Below are positions 13,773 to 13,994 of a DNA stretch of 13,994 nucleotides, piece after piece. A program made the position numbers and the translations under genes. Source of the stretch: an uncultured Acetatifactor sp. (GTDB lineage Bacteria > Bacillota > Clostridia > Lachnospirales > Lachnospiraceae); NCBI GenBank assembly GCA_910586775.1, contig CAJUJN010000082.1, forward strand, positions 4,692-18,685, in the 5' to 3' direction. Each line of letters starts with the position of its first letter. Position 1 is the first letter of the stretch. A model generated the notes under the pieces. The model was not told where the DNA came from. It worked only from the letters and a program-made list of their open reading frames with translations, and made no database searches.

Positions 13773-13810
13773 TTGGCACCAGATTGGCATGTAAAAAGTA
13801 CAAACTGGCA
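13773..13810 (+). promoter_or_regulatory. Three helically phased TGGCA boxes between divergent promoters
   Basis: TTGGCA at 13773-13778, TTGGCA at 13784-13789 and CTGGCA at 13805-13810 are spaced 11 and 21 bp, i.e. one and two helical turns, so all face the same side of the DNA. They lie between the KAP -35 box (13746) and the -35 box of the divergent promoter (13822), a natural place for one regulator to control both. The binding protein is unknown. Confidence 0.5.
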
Positions 13811-13821
13811 CATCATTGCGA

Positions 13822-13850
13822 TTTACAGGGAAATTTCCCCATGCTATAAT
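13822..13850 (+). promoter_or_regulatory. Strong sigma-A promoter, extended -10, divergent from KAP
   Basis: -35 TTTACA (13822-13827), 17-bp spacer, TGC plus perfect TATAAT (13845-13850). Start expected near 13857. Confidence 0.75.
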
Positions 13851-13856
13851 GGTCAT

Positions 13857-13931
13857 GCTTAAAGCTGTACCCAAAAGCGGGTATCCATTTCACCCAGGGA
13901 AACATCTGTCAACTGCAGGTGTTCTTTTTTT
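13857..13931 (+). ncRNA. Predicted small structured RNA of about 75 nt
   Basis: A strong promoter directly precedes and an intrinsic terminator ends this stretch, and no start codon with a ribosome binding site lies between. The RNA could form TACCC (13868-13872) with GGGTA (13879-13883), loop AAAAGC. The same GGGT can instead pair with ACCC at 13892-13895, so two folds compete. The terminator hairpin forms its 3' end. It may be a free-standing small RNA linked to the KAP gene or a leader attenuator of a gene beyond the right edge; no gene begins in the remaining 63 bp. I do not recognise a known riboswitch class. Confidence 0.5.
13901..13931 (+). terminator. Intrinsic terminator of the small RNA
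   Basis: AACATCTG (13901-13908) pairs with CAGGTGTT (13916-13923) with one G-U pair and a seven-base loop, followed after one C by seven T (13925-13931). Confidence 0.85.
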
Positions 13932-13994
13932 ACCCAAAACTGTTAACTTCCGCTGATTTTACACCTTAAAAAGCTCGATTTGTGCAGCCTGCAC

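Noticed and set aside
13857..13931. Known riboswitch class
   Set aside because: I compared it from memory with preQ1, ZTP, fluoride and THF consensus features and found no match; kept only as an unclassified RNA.

Overview
The window looks like a stretch of a Clostridia chromosome, most likely Lachnospiraceae or a close relative. This is inferred from AGGAGG-type ribosome binding sites, sigma-A promoters, the protein families and the style of the tRNA-Cys remnant; no marker gene fixes the species. It has two parts: a mid-GC housekeeping and accessory region (1 to about 9380) and the left end of an integrated mobile element (about 9429 to beyond the right edge).

Left part. Positions 1-682 hold a 45-bp tandem repeat and no convincing gene. 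On the minus strand follows an NAD-dependent epimerase/dehydratase (683-1585) with a strong promoter and a leader of about 215 nt. On the plus strand are a GNAT acetyltransferase (2030-2557), whose ribosome binding site could be masked by its own leader, and a YbaK-type Cys-tRNA(Pro) deacylase (2747-3259) preceded by four 16-bp tandem repeats. Behind ybaK lies a small open frame resembling a piece of a LytTR-type response-regulator receiver domain, then a 19-bp perfect inverted repeat that probably terminates transcription from both sides.

Minus-strand operon. One promoter at 8818-8847 appears to drive a PHP-domain phosphoesterase, two half-transporter ABC exporters and probably a second GNAT acetyltransferase (8747 down to 3780). 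The two ABC subunits form a classic asymmetric heterodimer: one has Asp in place of the catalytic Glu, the other a non-canonical signature motif, so one ATP site is predicted to be degenerate.

Mobile element. At 9385-9428 on the minus strand lies the 3' half of a tRNA-Cys (anticodon loop GCA, T arm, acceptor strand, U73) followed by a strong terminator. Its 5' half is missing, as expected at one end of an element integrated into the anticodon region of a tRNA gene. Directly inside are phased 11-bp repeats (arm-type integrase sites or replication iterons), a double winged-helix protein resembling a replication initiator, and a phage/ICE-type small regulator split by a frameshift.

Cargo. The AT-rich 11479-13680 region encodes a KAP-family P-loop NTPase related in architecture to PifA-type antiphage proteins. 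Its strong promoter is divergent from a second strong promoter that seems to make a roughly 75-nt structured RNA ending in an intrinsic terminator. Three helically phased TGGCA boxes lie between the two promoters. This KAP NTPase/small RNA pair with a shared operator is the best candidate here for an undescribed, possibly antiviral, system.
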